A program made the translations under genes and the position numbers. A DNA stretch of 64,000 nt. Origin: Bacteroidales bacterium. GTDB taxonomy: Bacteria; Bacteroidota; Bacteroidia; Bacteroidales; UBA932. Location of the stretch: positions 1 through 64,000 of the forward strand of contig JAHHQP010000002.1 in the NCBI GenBank assembly GCA_020026355.1, given 5' to 3'. Below the pieces are notes generated by a model. That model was not told where the DNA came from, did not search any database, and saw only the letters and a list, made by a program, of their open reading frames with translations. This document shows, one piece after another, positions 48,343 through 57,671 of the stretch. Position 1 is the stretch's first letter; each line of letters opens with the position of its first letter.

Positions 48343-50355
48343 ATGAACACTATTGAATTAATGAATCTTGCGGCAGACAATATCAGGATCTTGTCTGCAT
48401 CCATGGTGGAGAAAGCGAAATCAGGCCATCCGGGTGGAGCGATGGGTGGTGCCGATTTCATCAACGTCCTTTATTCGGAATTCCTTCAGTACGACCCTGA
48501 ACATCCGGAATGGATGGGAAGAGACCGTTTCTATCTGGATCCGGGACATATGGCGCCGATGCTCTATTCAGCATTGACCATGACCGGAAAATTCACGCTT
48601 GAAGATCTCCAGCAGCTTCGTCAATGGGGTTCAGTGACTCCAGGGCATCCGGAAGTCGATGTCCTGAGAGGTATCGAGAATTCATCAGGCCCGCTCGGCC
48701 AGGGCCATTGCTATGCAGTGGGTGCGGCGATCGCCGCCAAATTCCTGGCAGCGCGTACCGGTAACCCGACCTTCGCCAAGGAAACCATCTACGCTTATAT
48801 TTCTGATGGCGGTATCCAGGAAGAAATCTCCCAGGGCAGTGGTCGTATCGCCGGTACCCTCGGTCTGGACAATCTCATCATGTTCTATGACTCCAACGAT
48901 ATCCAGCTCTCTACGGAGACGAAGGATGTCATGGACGAAGATACGGCAGTGAAATACCGTGCCTGGGGTTGGAACGTGCTTGTGATCGATGGAAATGACT
49001 GCGCGCAGATCCGTCAGGCCCTTACTGCTGCCAAGGCAGAGGACAAGCGGCCGACGCTCATCATCGGTAAATGTATCATGGGTAAAGGTGCCCGCAAGGA
49101 AGATAACACTTCTTTCGAGCATACCTGCAAGACGCACGGTTCTCCGCTCGGTCCTGGTTACAGGAACACGATCCTGAACCTCGGTGGAAATCCGGACGAT
49201 CCGTTCAAGATCTTCCCTGAGGTAGCGGAACTTTATGCTCGTCGTGAGGCAGAGCTGAAGCAGATCGTCGCTGTTCGTCGTGCGGAAGAAGCAGAATGGG
49301 CGGCCGCGCATCCGGAGAAAGCCGCTCAGGTAGCCGAGTGGTTCAGCGGTAAGGCACCGGTCATCGACTGGTCAGCCGTTCATCAGAAAGCTGGAGATGC
49401 AACCAGAAACGGTTCAGCTGCCGTGCTCGGAGTACTTGCAGAGCAGGTTCCGAACATGATCTGCGCTTCTGCCGACCTCGCTAATTCCGACAAGACTGAC
49501 GGCTTCCTGAAAAAGACGCATGCTTTCAAGAGAGGTGATTTCAGCGGTGCCTTCTTCCAGGCCGGTGTCGCAGAGCTGACCATGGCCTGCTGCTGTGTCG
49601 GCATGTCGCTCCACGGCGGTGTGATCGCCGCTTGCGGAACCTTCTTCGTCTTCTCTGATTATATGAAGCCAGCCATCCGTATGGCCGCCTTGATGGGTAC
49701 TCCGGTGAAGTTCATCTGGACTCACGACGCCTTCCGTGTCGGTGAGGATGGTCCTACCCATGAGCCGGTGGAGCAGGAGGCTCAGATTCGTCTGATGGAG
49801 AAGCTCAAGAACCATAAAGGCAAGAACTCCATGCTCGTGCTCCGTCCGGCAGATGTCGAGGAGACCACCGTTGCCTGGAAACTGGCCATGGAGAATGTGG
49901 ACACTCCTTCCGCTCTCATCCTTTCCCGTCAGGGTATCGTGAACTTGCCTGAGGGCAATGATTATTCACAGGTGGCTAAAGGTGGTTACATCGTCGCTGG
50001 TTCTGATGCGCAGCCGGATGTCACCCTCGTCGCTTCCGGATCCGAGGTTTCTACCCTTTGCGCCGGTGCAGAACTGCTCCGCAAGGATGGACTGAAAGTC
50101 CGTGTCGTTTCCGTTCCTTCAGAGGGTCTGTTCCGCAGCCAGAGCGCCGAGTATCAGGAAAGCGTGATCGCTTACGGCAGCAAGGTCTTCGGTCTTACAG
50201 CCGGACTTCCGGTCAACCTTCAGGGATTGGTCGGCCCGAACGGTAAGATCTGGGGACTCGAGACCTTCGGTTTCTCTGCGCCTTATAAGGTGCTGGATGA
50301 GAAACTTGGTTTCACGGCAGATAATGTGTACAGACAGGTCAAAGCCATGTTCTAG
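48343..50355 (+). CDS. tkt: Transketolase
   Basis: Thiamine diphosphate enzyme of 670 aa that transfers two-carbon units between sugar phosphates in the pentose phosphate pathway. It has the full layout: TPP-binding domain with GHPGGAMGG, GPLGQGHCYAVGAA and ISDGGIQEE ... NLIMFYDSND; a pyrimidine-binding domain (about 350-530) with the THDAFRVGEDGPTHEPVEQ segment; and a C-terminal domain with ASGSEVSTL. It is one chain of normal length and not a split N/C pair. It is likely a housekeeping gene with its own promoter, but it could also serve pentose flux from the neighbouring sugar pathways. Confidence 0.96.
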   Translation: MNTIELMNLAADNIRILSASMVEKAKSGHPGGAMGGADFINVLYSEFLQYDPEHPEWMGRDRFYLDPGHMAPMLYSALTMTGKFTLEDLQQLRQWGSVTPGHPEVDVLRGIENSSGPLGQGHCYAVGAAIAAKFLAARTGNPTFAKETIYAYISDGGIQEEISQGSGRIAGTLGLDNLIMFYDSNDIQLSTETKDVMDEDTAVKYRAWGWNVLVIDGNDCAQIRQALTAAKAEDKRPTLIIGKCIMGKGARKEDNTSFEHTCKTHGSPLGPGYRNTILNLGGNPDDPFKIFPEVAELYARREAELKQIVAVRRAEEAEWAAAHPEKAAQVAEWFSGKAPVIDWSAVHQKAGDATRNGSAAVLGVLAEQVPNMICASADLANSDKTDGFLKKTHAFKRGDFSGAFFQAGVAELTMACCCVGMSLHGGVIAACGTFFVFSDYMKPAIRMAALMGTPVKFIWTHDAFRVGEDGPTHEPVEQEAQIRLMEKLKNHKGKNSMLVLRPADVEETTVAWKLAMENVDTPSALILSRQGIVNLPEGNDYSQVAKGGYIVAGSDAQPDVTLVASGSEVSTLCAGAELLRKDGLKVRVVSVPSEGLFRSQSAEYQESVIAYGSKVFGLTAGLPVNLQGLVGPNGKIWGLETFGFSAPYKVLDEKLGFTADNVYRQVKAMF

Positions 50356-50362
50356 ACCTGTT

Positions 50363-50418
50363 CACTAAACAAGAAAAGCACCGGTCCTGAAAAGGATCGG
50401 TGCTTTTCTTGTTTAGTG
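50363..50418 (+). terminator. Long 25-bp bidirectional hairpin terminator
   Basis: 50363-50387 pairs with 50394-50418 over 25 bp with a single G-T pair and a 6-base loop. The inner stem has AAGAAAAGC/GCTTTTCTT, which gives U-rich tracts in both directions. It separates the convergent transketolase and DUF4861 genes. Confidence 0.82.
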
Positions 50419-50451
50419 AGGGACCGGAAGGGAAATCTGCGGTCCCGGCGC

Positions 50452-51717
50452 TCAGCGCAGATGGATGACCAGCGGCTGGCGGAGCTGGGCGGTGAAAGTC
50501 TCCATATAGGCGTTCCAGGCTTCGTAGTCCTGAATGTCGGCCCGGTTCCAGCCGAAACCCCACCAGTAGGTGAAGGTCGTTCCTGGCACATAGGTGCTGC
50601 AGGCCAGTACATGACCTTCAGGACCTTTCTTGCCGGGCAGCGGTTCTTCCTCGAAATAGACGACTTCGGCCGCTTCCATTTCTTCGGCATAGGCATGTCC
50701 GATGTACAGTTCCCCGTTATCCGGTCCGGTTGTCGGATCCTGATAGGAGATGTAGCCCTTCTCGGCTTCGAGATGATGTGGGGTCTTCCGGTCGTGGATG
50801 ACGATGCCGCTCACGATCGGCATGGCTTCGTCAAGGCTGGAATAAGTGATTTCCGTCTTGTTCAGACGAGCACCGGCATCCAAGGTGATGATTCTGGTCT
50901 CCAGAACATTGGAGTGACCGTTCACATTCAGTGGCGTGAAAGTCAGGCGGACCTTGAACCGGTAAGGGCCGTTATCCAGAAATTCGCAGTTCTCCCAGCA
51001 CCAAGGATAGACGAGTTTTCCGCGGTCGACGAGGGCGGCGGCTCCTGCTCCGAGGGTGGCTCCTACGGCATAGCAGTCCATGCCGTGTCCTTTGTCGACA
51101 TGGTAGGATTTGCTCCGGTGGAGGGCATCTCCTTCTTCCTTATGGCCGTTTTCCCGCAGGTATTTGATCCGTGCTTTCAATGCTGCGTCCGTTTCCAGAC
51201 GGTACATTTCGGCCAGGACCGGTGCTGATGTGCCTCTCTTGGCGAAAAGGTCATAGCCGAAAGCCTTGTCTCCTCTGCGCTGCAAGGTCGGACCGTAGGC
51301 TCTGAAGGCTACCTTATCATTCTCCCAGGCCAGGTCATCGAACCGGGCCGGATAGATGGCACCGCAGGCGATCGTGTCCGGTTGAACCGGTTTCCGGCCG
51401 CTGATCAGACTGTACTTGCGCGTCTCGGAAGCTTTCAGCGTCACCGGGAAGATGACGGTCTGGTCGCTCGTGAGCTGGTAGGGCTGTTCTTTCCCATCCG
51501 GATCGAGGATCACGAAGCTGTCCGTCGGACGGAGTTTCAGTTTTCTGGCGATTTCGGCATAAGGGATTTCCACAGTCTCGGTCACCCGGTCGATGCCGGA
51601 CGGTTCTGTGATTTCCAGGTTAAGGTGCCTGTGACTTGTGCAGGACACCGGAAGAAGGCCTGACAGCAGGATGACAGCGGTCATCAGAAGGCCAGGCAGC
51701 AGGTGCTGATTATTCAT
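50452..51717 (-). CDS. Stand-alone DUF4861 lipoprotein
   Basis: Lipoprotein of 421 aa (lipobox LLPVSC, Cys26) made of one DUF4861 domain. It matches the N-terminal half of the 41116 fusion along its whole length: FDDLAWENDKVAFRAYGP, SYHVDKGHGMDCYAVGATLGAG, and TFTYWWGFGW near the end. It has no membrane domain. DUF4861 proteins recur beside uronate-polysaccharide genes in Bacteroidota, but their activity is not known to me. Conserved D, H and W residues would suit sugar binding or an epimerase/lyase-like role. It is divergent from the second HTCS, which may control it. Confidence 0.82.
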   Translation of the reverse strand: MNNQHLLPGLLMTAVILLSGLLPVSCTSHRHLNLEITEPSGIDRVTETVEIPYAEIARKLKLRPTDSFVILDPDGKEQPYQLTSDQTVIFPVTLKASETRKYSLISGRKPVQPDTIACGAIYPARFDDLAWENDKVAFRAYGPTLQRRGDKAFGYDLFAKRGTSAPVLAEMYRLETDAALKARIKYLRENGHKEEGDALHRSKSYHVDKGHGMDCYAVGATLGAGAAALVDRGKLVYPWCWENCEFLDNGPYRFKVRLTFTPLNVNGHSNVLETRIITLDAGARLNKTEITYSSLDEAMPIVSGIVIHDRKTPHHLEAEKGYISYQDPTTGPDNGELYIGHAYAEEMEAAEVVYFEEEPLPGKKGPEGHVLACSTYVPGTTFTYWWGFGWNRADIQDYEAWNAYMETFTAQLRQPLVIHLR

Positions 51718-51739
51718 GGTTCATAGATTTTCAATACTG

Positions 51740-51747
51740 CAAAAATA
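51740..51747 (-). promoter_or_regulatory. Candidate -7 box of stand-alone DUF4861 gene
   Basis: On the minus strand TATTTTTG (51747 to 51740) matches TAnnTTTG 22 bases before the start codon. No clear -33 element. Confidence 0.4.
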
Positions 51748-51758
51748 TCAAATTTGTC

Positions 51759-51789
51759 TTTCTTGGGCTTGCTGTTTTGTCTAGATTTG
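51759..51789 (+). promoter_or_regulatory. Candidate promoter of second HTCS gene
   Basis: TTTC (51759-51762), a 19-base spacer and TAGATTTG (51782-51789) fit the Bacteroidota consensus with one mismatch. The leader would be about 88 bases. Confidence 0.55.
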
Positions 51790-51884
51790 TTGCTGGAATC
51801 GAGGATGTATTTCAAAATCCGCTAAAAATTCATTAATTTCGTTTAAAATTTGGCAGTATGCTGCCCAATCATTCCCATTGACCC

Positions 51885-54800
51885 ATGGACAAGATCAAAC
51901 ATATTCTTTTCTTTCTGCTTCTGCTTCCCGGCATTTTTCTTTCGCAGCGGCTTGCTGCCCATCATTTCACCGCACTTACGGTCAATGACGGACTTTCACA
52001 GAATACCGTGCTCACCATTGCGCAGGACCGGCAAGGTCGGATGTGGTTCGGTACGATGGACGGCTTGAACCTGTATGATGGCTATCAGTTCCGGGTGTAC
52101 CGGAACCATGCGGAGGACAGTCTTTCCTTGGCGGACAACATGGTCCGGAAAGTCTTCTTCGACGAGGCCGGTCATCTCTGGATCGGCACGGAATCCGGAC
52201 TTTCCTTCCTGGAGAACAGTATGGAAACCTTCCGGAATTTCCGATTCGGCTTTCCGGTCCACGACATCGCTCAGATTTCCGGAAATTATCTGCTGCTGGC
52301 TACTGCCGGCGGATTGGAGATGTTTGACATTCCGAATATGGAAATGCTTGAGATCGACAATGAAGTATTGGCCTCCGTGCATGCGACTGCCCTTTTCTCG
52401 CAGGGGAGTATCATCTATATAGGTACGGAGGACGGTTCTCTGTTCTCCTTCTCGAAGGACAGGCTGGACATCCGCAAGATTGCCGCTCCTGGTATCGCTG
52501 CACCGGTCAATGCGCTTCAGGTTCAAGACGATCTGCTATGGGTCGCGACGGAAGGGGAAGGGCTTTTCCGCCTGTCTCTGAAAACCGGAGAGATGGAGCA
52601 ATGGTCCACTTATTCATCGCAGAAACTGCTTTCGAACTATATCCGCGCCTTGCATCTGGACAAGAAGGGAAAGCTGTGGATCGGCTCTTTCAGTGGTTTG
52701 GAAATCTATCAAGAAGGAAGTATCTCTCGCTATGAGAGCGATCCTTTCGAACCGGGCAGCCTTTCTCAGAATTCCGTCAGGGCCATTTTCGAGGACCGGG
52801 ATGGCGGTATGTGGCTGGGCACCTATTTCGGTGGTCTGAACTACAGCCATCCTTTGAATAACCGTTTCAGTCTGATGACCCGGCTGCCCAAGGAGAATTC
52901 CTTGAACGACAATGTCATCAGCTGCATCGTCGAGGATAGGGACCATTCGCTCTGGATCGGAACCAACAGCGGCGGCGTCAACCATTTCATCCCGACTCTG
53001 CATCGTTTCGAGCATTACAAGTTCACTCCGAACAGTACAGGACTCGAATCCAATGATATCAAGGCGATCTGGCTGGACGAGAAGACAGGCAAGGTTTATA
53101 TCGGTGCTCATGCCGGTGGGCTTTCTGTTCTGGATCGGAAGACCGGTCGGCTATCATCCATTTCCTTCGGCGCGCATCGTCTGGTCAATATCTATGTCAT
53201 CGCGCCCAAGACGGACCGGGAACTGTGGCTGGGCAGTCTGGAAGGCTTGTACAGTCTGGACAAGATCAGCGGAAGATTGCAACCTTGCACGACGGATCTG
53301 GAAGGGAATAAGCTGGGAGTCAGTGCGGTCGAGGTCCTCATGCACGACAGCGAAGGCCGTCTGTGGATCGGCGGTAACGATGGGGTGGAAGTCTATGATG
53401 TCGTGTCCGGTGGTCTGAGACGGTGTGATTTCACCCGGAACGGTTTCCTGAAGAAGATCACTCATGTCAATTCCATGATCGAATCGGCCGACAATGCCAT
53501 CTGGATCGGTTGCCGTGAGGGACTTTACCGGGTACTTCCGGCAACAGGAGGTCTCTTGCATTACACGACGGAGAACGGTCTGCCGAACAACATCGTCACC
53601 GGTATCGAGGAGGATCGTTCCGGCCGTCTCTGGCTCGGTACCGATTACGGACTCTGCTGTTTCAACCCATATAGTTCCAGCTTCCGTAATTTCACGATCG
53701 AGGACGGGCTTCAGGGCAATCAGTTCAACAAATACGCACATTGCTTCACCGAGGATGGAAAGATGTATTTCGGTGGCATCAACGGTCTGACTTCCTTTTT
53801 TCCGGATCGGATGTCGGACAACCCGTATTCACCGAATCCGATCATCACCGAACTGAAGGTCTTCGGCAAGAGAATCACGGCCGGTGATGCTTCCGGCATC
53901 CTTTCAGAAGATATTTCCATGACTTCGGAAGTCCGGCTTGGTCCGGGGCAGAACACCTTGACTTTGGGCTACTCGGTGCCGAACTATCTTTCCGGCGGCA
54001 AGGACAGTTTCTCCTACAAGCTGGAAGGTTTCGATCAGGACTGGTATCAGGTGGAAGGCAAGCGTACGGTCACTTATTCCAACCTTCCGGCTGGAGATTA
54101 CCGTTTCCTGCTGAAGGCGGCGAACAACGATGGAATCTGGAACGAGACTCCGACCGAACTGCACATCATCATTGCTCCGGAATGGTACCGTTCCGTCTGG
54201 GCGAAGATCGGCTTCTCGCTTCTGTTTCTTCTCATCCTCTTCCTGGTGATGAAGTTTCTGATGGAGCGGGCGAACATGAAGAACCGGCTGATGCTGGACG
54301 AACAGGAAAAGGAACATCAGGAGGAACTGCATCAGATGAAGATGCGCTTCTTCATCAACATCTCCCACGAACTCAGGACCCCATTGACCTTGATCCTGAA
54401 TCCTCTGCAGGAACTGATCGTGCGGGAAAGCGATACCTGGAAACGGAAGCGTCTCAAATATATCGAGGCCAATGCACAGCGGCTGCTGCATCTGGTGAAC
54501 CAGCTGATGGATTATCGTCGGGCGGAACTCGGGGTGTTCAAGCTGCATGTGAAGGGCGAGGATGTCCACAAGCTCATCAAGGAGAACTGGTCTTTCTATG
54601 AGAAGCTGGCCCAGAGCCGCAAGATCCGTTACACGCTATCTTCCGAGGTGGAGGGACGGACCTGCTATGTGGACGGGCAGTATCTTGAACTCATCTTGAA
54701 CAATCTGCTGTCCAATGCTTTCAAATATACGGAGAGCGGTCAGATTTCTGTCCATGCAGCCATGCAGGGAGAGGATCTGGTGCTGGAAGTGCGGGATACG

Positions 54801-55883
54801 GGTACAGGCATGCCGCCGGAGGTGCAGGAAAAGATCTTCGAGCGCTTCTATCAGGGGGACAGCGAGCACATCGGCAGCGGTATCGGCCTCTCATTGGTCC
54901 ACCGTCTGGTGGAACTCCATCACGGACAGATCCGTATCGAGAGCAAGGTCGGGGAGGGATCTCTCTTCACCGTGACCTTCCCGCAGCAGCTGAATGCCTA
55001 TACCGAGGAAGAGCTCCGCACTACCGAAGCTTCAGCGGAGGGTTACAAGTCTTCTTCCAAGGAGATTTATATCAATGATTTCGAGCCGCAGGAGGAGATT
55101 GTGCCGATCAAGACCGGCGGGCATAAGGCACGGCTTCTGGTGGCGGAGAACAATGATGAGGTGCGCCATTACATGCGTTCCGTTCTCTCGTCCATGTTTG
55201 AGGTGAAGACGGTGAAGAACGGTCAGGAAGCGTTGGATTATCTGCAGAGTGCGGAGGTGGATCTGATCGTCACTGATCTGATGATGCCGGTCATAGGTGG
55301 GGACAAGCTCTGTGCCCATGTCAAGCAGAACATCACTACGAGTCATATACCTGTGATCATCGTTTCGGCGAAGACTGACCCGAAGGATCAGCTGGAGGCG
55401 CTGAAGTCAGGCGCGGACGCCTATATCTTCAAGCCGTTCTCCATGAACGTGCTCATCGTGCGGATCCAGAACATGCTGCGTACGTCCATGAGGATTTCCG
55501 ACCGGGCCTCCAAGTCCATGGATATCCTGCCGGAGAAGATCAGTTTCAACGCGATGGACGAGCAGCTGCTGAATCAGGCGATCGAAGTCGTGCAGCGGAA
55601 TCTGGACAATGTTTCTTTCTCGACGGAGGAATTCGCGCAGGAGATGAACATGAGCCGTTCCAACCTGCATCTCAAGCTCAAGGCTCTGACTGGAGAATCA
55701 GCTCTGGATTTCATCCGGAAAGTACGGTTCAAGGAAGCCTGCAAACTGCTTAAAGATGGCCGCTACAGCATTTCTGAAGTGAGCGACATGGTCGGTTTCA
55801 GTACCCCGTCCTATTTCGCGACCTCCTTCAAGAAGCACATGGGCTGTCTCCCTACGGAATATATCAAGCAGCATAACGGATAA
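51885..55883 (+). CDS. Hybrid two-component system regulator (HTCS)
   Basis: HTCS of 1332 aa with the same plan as the one at 36155: signal peptide, two beta-propellers (about 30-700), a Y_Y_Y domain with YSNLPAGDYRFLLKA, a membrane segment near 775-795, a kinase with ISHELRTPLT (H828) and SGIGLSLVHRLVELH, a receiver with TDLMMP (D1131), and an AraC-type domain with FSTEEFAQEMNMSRSNLHLKL. It is a separate regulator and not a recent duplicate, since the sensor parts differ. The convergent PUL at 55985-64000 carries a PL12-type gene, so heparan-type disaccharides are the inferred ligand, and that PUL and the DUF4861 gene the inferred targets. Confidence 0.95.
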   Translation: MDKIKHILFFLLLLPGIFLSQRLAAHHFTALTVNDGLSQNTVLTIAQDRQGRMWFGTMDGLNLYDGYQFRVYRNHAEDSLSLADNMVRKVFFDEAGHLWIGTESGLSFLENSMETFRNFRFGFPVHDIAQISGNYLLLATAGGLEMFDIPNMEMLEIDNEVLASVHATALFSQGSIIYIGTEDGSLFSFSKDRLDIRKIAAPGIAAPVNALQVQDDLLWVATEGEGLFRLSLKTGEMEQWSTYSSQKLLSNYIRALHLDKKGKLWIGSFSGLEIYQEGSISRYESDPFEPGSLSQNSVRAIFEDRDGGMWLGTYFGGLNYSHPLNNRFSLMTRLPKENSLNDNVISCIVEDRDHSLWIGTNSGGVNHFIPTLHRFEHYKFTPNSTGLESNDIKAIWLDEKTGKVYIGAHAGGLSVLDRKTGRLSSISFGAHRLVNIYVIAPKTDRELWLGSLEGLYSLDKISGRLQPCTTDLEGNKLGVSAVEVLMHDSEGRLWIGGNDGVEVYDVVSGGLRRCDFTRNGFLKKITHVNSMIESADNAIWIGCREGLYRVLPATGGLLHYTTENGLPNNIVTGIEEDRSGRLWLGTDYGLCCFNPYSSSFRNFTIEDGLQGNQFNKYAHCFTEDGKMYFGGINGLTSFFPDRMSDNPYSPNPIITELKVFGKRITAGDASGILSEDISMTSEVRLGPGQNTLTLGYSVPNYLSGGKDSFSYKLEGFDQDWYQVEGKRTVTYSNLPAGDYRFLLKAANNDGIWNETPTELHIIIAPEWYRSVWAKIGFSLLFLLILFLVMKFLMERANMKNRLMLDEQEKEHQEELHQMKMRFFINISHELRTPLTLILNPLQELIVRESDTWKRKRLKYIEANAQRLLHLVNQLMDYRRAELGVFKLHVKGEDVHKLIKENWSFYEKLAQSRKIRYTLSSEVEGRTCYVDGQYLELILNNLLSNAFKYTESGQISVHAAMQGEDLVLEVRDTGTGMPPEVQEKIFERFYQGDSEHIGSGIGLSLVHRLVELHHGQIRIESKVGEGSLFTVTFPQQLNAYTEEELRTTEASAEGYKSSSKEIYINDFEPQEEIVPIKTGGHKARLLVAENNDEVRHYMRSVLSSMFEVKTVKNGQEALDYLQSAEVDLIVTDLMMPVIGGDKLCAHVKQNITTSHIPVIIVSAKTDPKDQLEALKSGADAYIFKPFSMNVLIVRIQNMLRTSMRISDRASKSMDILPEKISFNAMDEQLLNQAIEVVQRNLDNVSFSTEEFAQEMNMSRSNLHLKLKALTGESALDFIRKVRFKEACKLLKDGRYSISEVSDMVGFSTPSYFATSFKKHMGCLPTEYIKQHNG

Positions 55884-55905
55884 CTGTCAGAAGGTATTCT
55901 GTACG

Positions 55906-55940
55906 AAAGAGGTGGTCAGCTGTGAACTGACCACCTCTTT
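55906..55940 (+). terminator. Bidirectional terminator between HTCS and SusD
   Basis: A perfect 14-bp stem AAAGAGGTGGTCAG / CTGACCACCTCTTT with a 7-base loop, with T-runs on both strands at the stem base. Confidence 0.85.
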
Positions 55941-55984
55941 TCTGCTTCAGAACGACCGGAGGAATCTGCTTCCGGTCTTCTCTG

Positions 55985-57661
55985 TTACCAGCCTGGATTC
56001 TGGATGAATTTCGGCATGAGGTCCTTGTCTCGCTGCGGAATCGGAAGCAAGGTGTGCTTCTCTGCGGTATAGATGCCGGCCTGATATTTATCAGGTGCAT
56101 CTTCATGCCATTCTGCAAGTCCGGCATAGGTGTTCTTGATGGTCTCGACATAGATGCCCCAACGGGTGAGATCCTGTCTTCTGTGACCCTCGAATGCGAG
56201 TTCGTGCGAGCGCTCGTCGCGGACTGCCTGACGGAACTGCTCAGGAGTGAGGCCTGAAAGTTCATTCAGTCCAGCACGCCTGCGGACCATGTTCAGCGCA
56301 TTGTAAGCTTCTGTTGTCGGAGCGCCTGTGCTCTCATTCAATGCTTCTGCATAGAGGAGAAGGACATCCGCATAACGGAGAAGGTACCAGTTGACGTTGG
56401 ATACGTTCGCGTCGATCAGCATGTTGTCTTTCTTCGCATATTTCATGATGTCCCATTTGCCCGGATTCAGTGCACTGTTGAAGGCTTTTCTCCAGTCGCC
56501 TTTGGCATCTTCAGCCATGGCCATCTCGAAGTTGCCGGCCATTTCCGGTCCTTTGTCTCCTTCCTTGTATTTGAGGAGCGGCTCTACACCGTTCTTCGTG
56601 TATTTGTAATCAGCGAAGGAAAGCGCCCATCTTTTGTCCTGCTTGTAGTCCTGCCATTTCCAGAGGAAGGTAGGAACTACCTGCCAGTTTGCGGCGACCC
56701 TGATGATCGGAACGGAACCCTCACTTGCGGAAACGCCGTTCCATTTGCCGATGCGGCCGCTCGGGTCATTGTAGCTCTGTCAGGTAAGCACAGGGGAGTA
56801 GAAGCTGACTTCAAGCAGACTTTCTTTCGGATCCCATACGTTGTTCGCGGAATTGGACCAGAGTTGCGAGTAGTCTTCCAGCAGGCCGTGCTTGTGGTCT
56901 TCAATGAGCAGCTTCGCTGTCTTGGCGGCTTCTGTCCATTTGCTTTCATCCTTGACAGGATAGCCAGCCCAGGTCGCATAGACCTTGGTCAGGAGGCCGA
57001 GAGCACCGCCTTTGGAAATCCTGAACTGATTGCTTTTCCGGATGTTGTCGTCTGTCGCATAAGGAAGCACTTCGATGGCATACTTCAGATCAGCTTCGAT
57101 GAACTTGTAGACGTCTTCCGGTGTAGCCTGCTCGAAAGTGGAAGGATGCTGGTAGGACTGTCGAGTGGAAGTCATGAGAGCGACATGACCATACCATCTT
57201 GTCAGTTCGAAATAGTAGAGGGCTCTCAAAGTCCTGGCTTCACCCATATAGATGGCGGCTCTTTTCTGATCGAACTCAGTGAAGTTCTTTTCATTGGATG
57301 CGAGTCTTTCGATGAAGTCGTTAGCGTCGTAGATCGCTTTGTAGAGGGCTCTCCATGTTATTTCGATTTCATCTTCGGTCGTTCCGTAATGGTTGTTCGG
57401 AACATTCCTGAAGTTGTTCAGTGAGTTTCCTTCCACCTTGGCCTGATCAGTCGGCAAGGTGAAGTAGAGAGAGAGATGGTAACCGTAGAGACCATCGTTG
57501 TTCATATTGCGGTAGACACCGAGCAGTACGGTTTCTGCCTGATCGGCATCTTTCATGTATTTGTCTTTCTCGACTTCTGTGTAGCTGATCTCGTTGAGGG
57601 AACAGCTCGCTGCCATGAAAGAAACGATCGCCGCAGTGATCATATTTTTGATTGTTTTCAT
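55985..57661 (-). pseudogene. SusD/RagB-family lipoprotein interrupted by an in-frame TGA
   Basis: The frame encodes a SusD protein of about 558 aa: lipobox SFMAASC (Cys20), tetratricopeptide-like helices with GEARTLRALYYFELTRWYGH, and the closing segments VRDERSHELAFEGHRRQDLTRWG and MPKFIQNPGW. At codon 294 (56782-56780) the frame reads TGA between SPVLT and QSYNDPSGRIGKW. The frame is unbroken on both sides, so the cause is a single substitution and not a frameshift; GGA to TGA would restore a glycine. TGA is a normal stop in this window. The product would lose its C-terminal half. Either a recent mutation or a sequencing or assembly error. Confidence 0.85.
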
Positions 57662-57671
57662 GTTTTAACCT

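Noticed and set aside
56780..56782. Possible reassignment or programmed readthrough of TGA
   Set aside because: TGA is the true stop of several genes here (for example those ending at 24918, 29163, 31193 and 40132), and no readthrough signal is visible.
56542..57661. Two separate SusD-family genes or a frameshift
   Set aside because: Both pieces are in the same frame, separated only by one TGA codon, and the coding sequence between 56779 and 56543 continues without a break. One interrupted gene explains everything.
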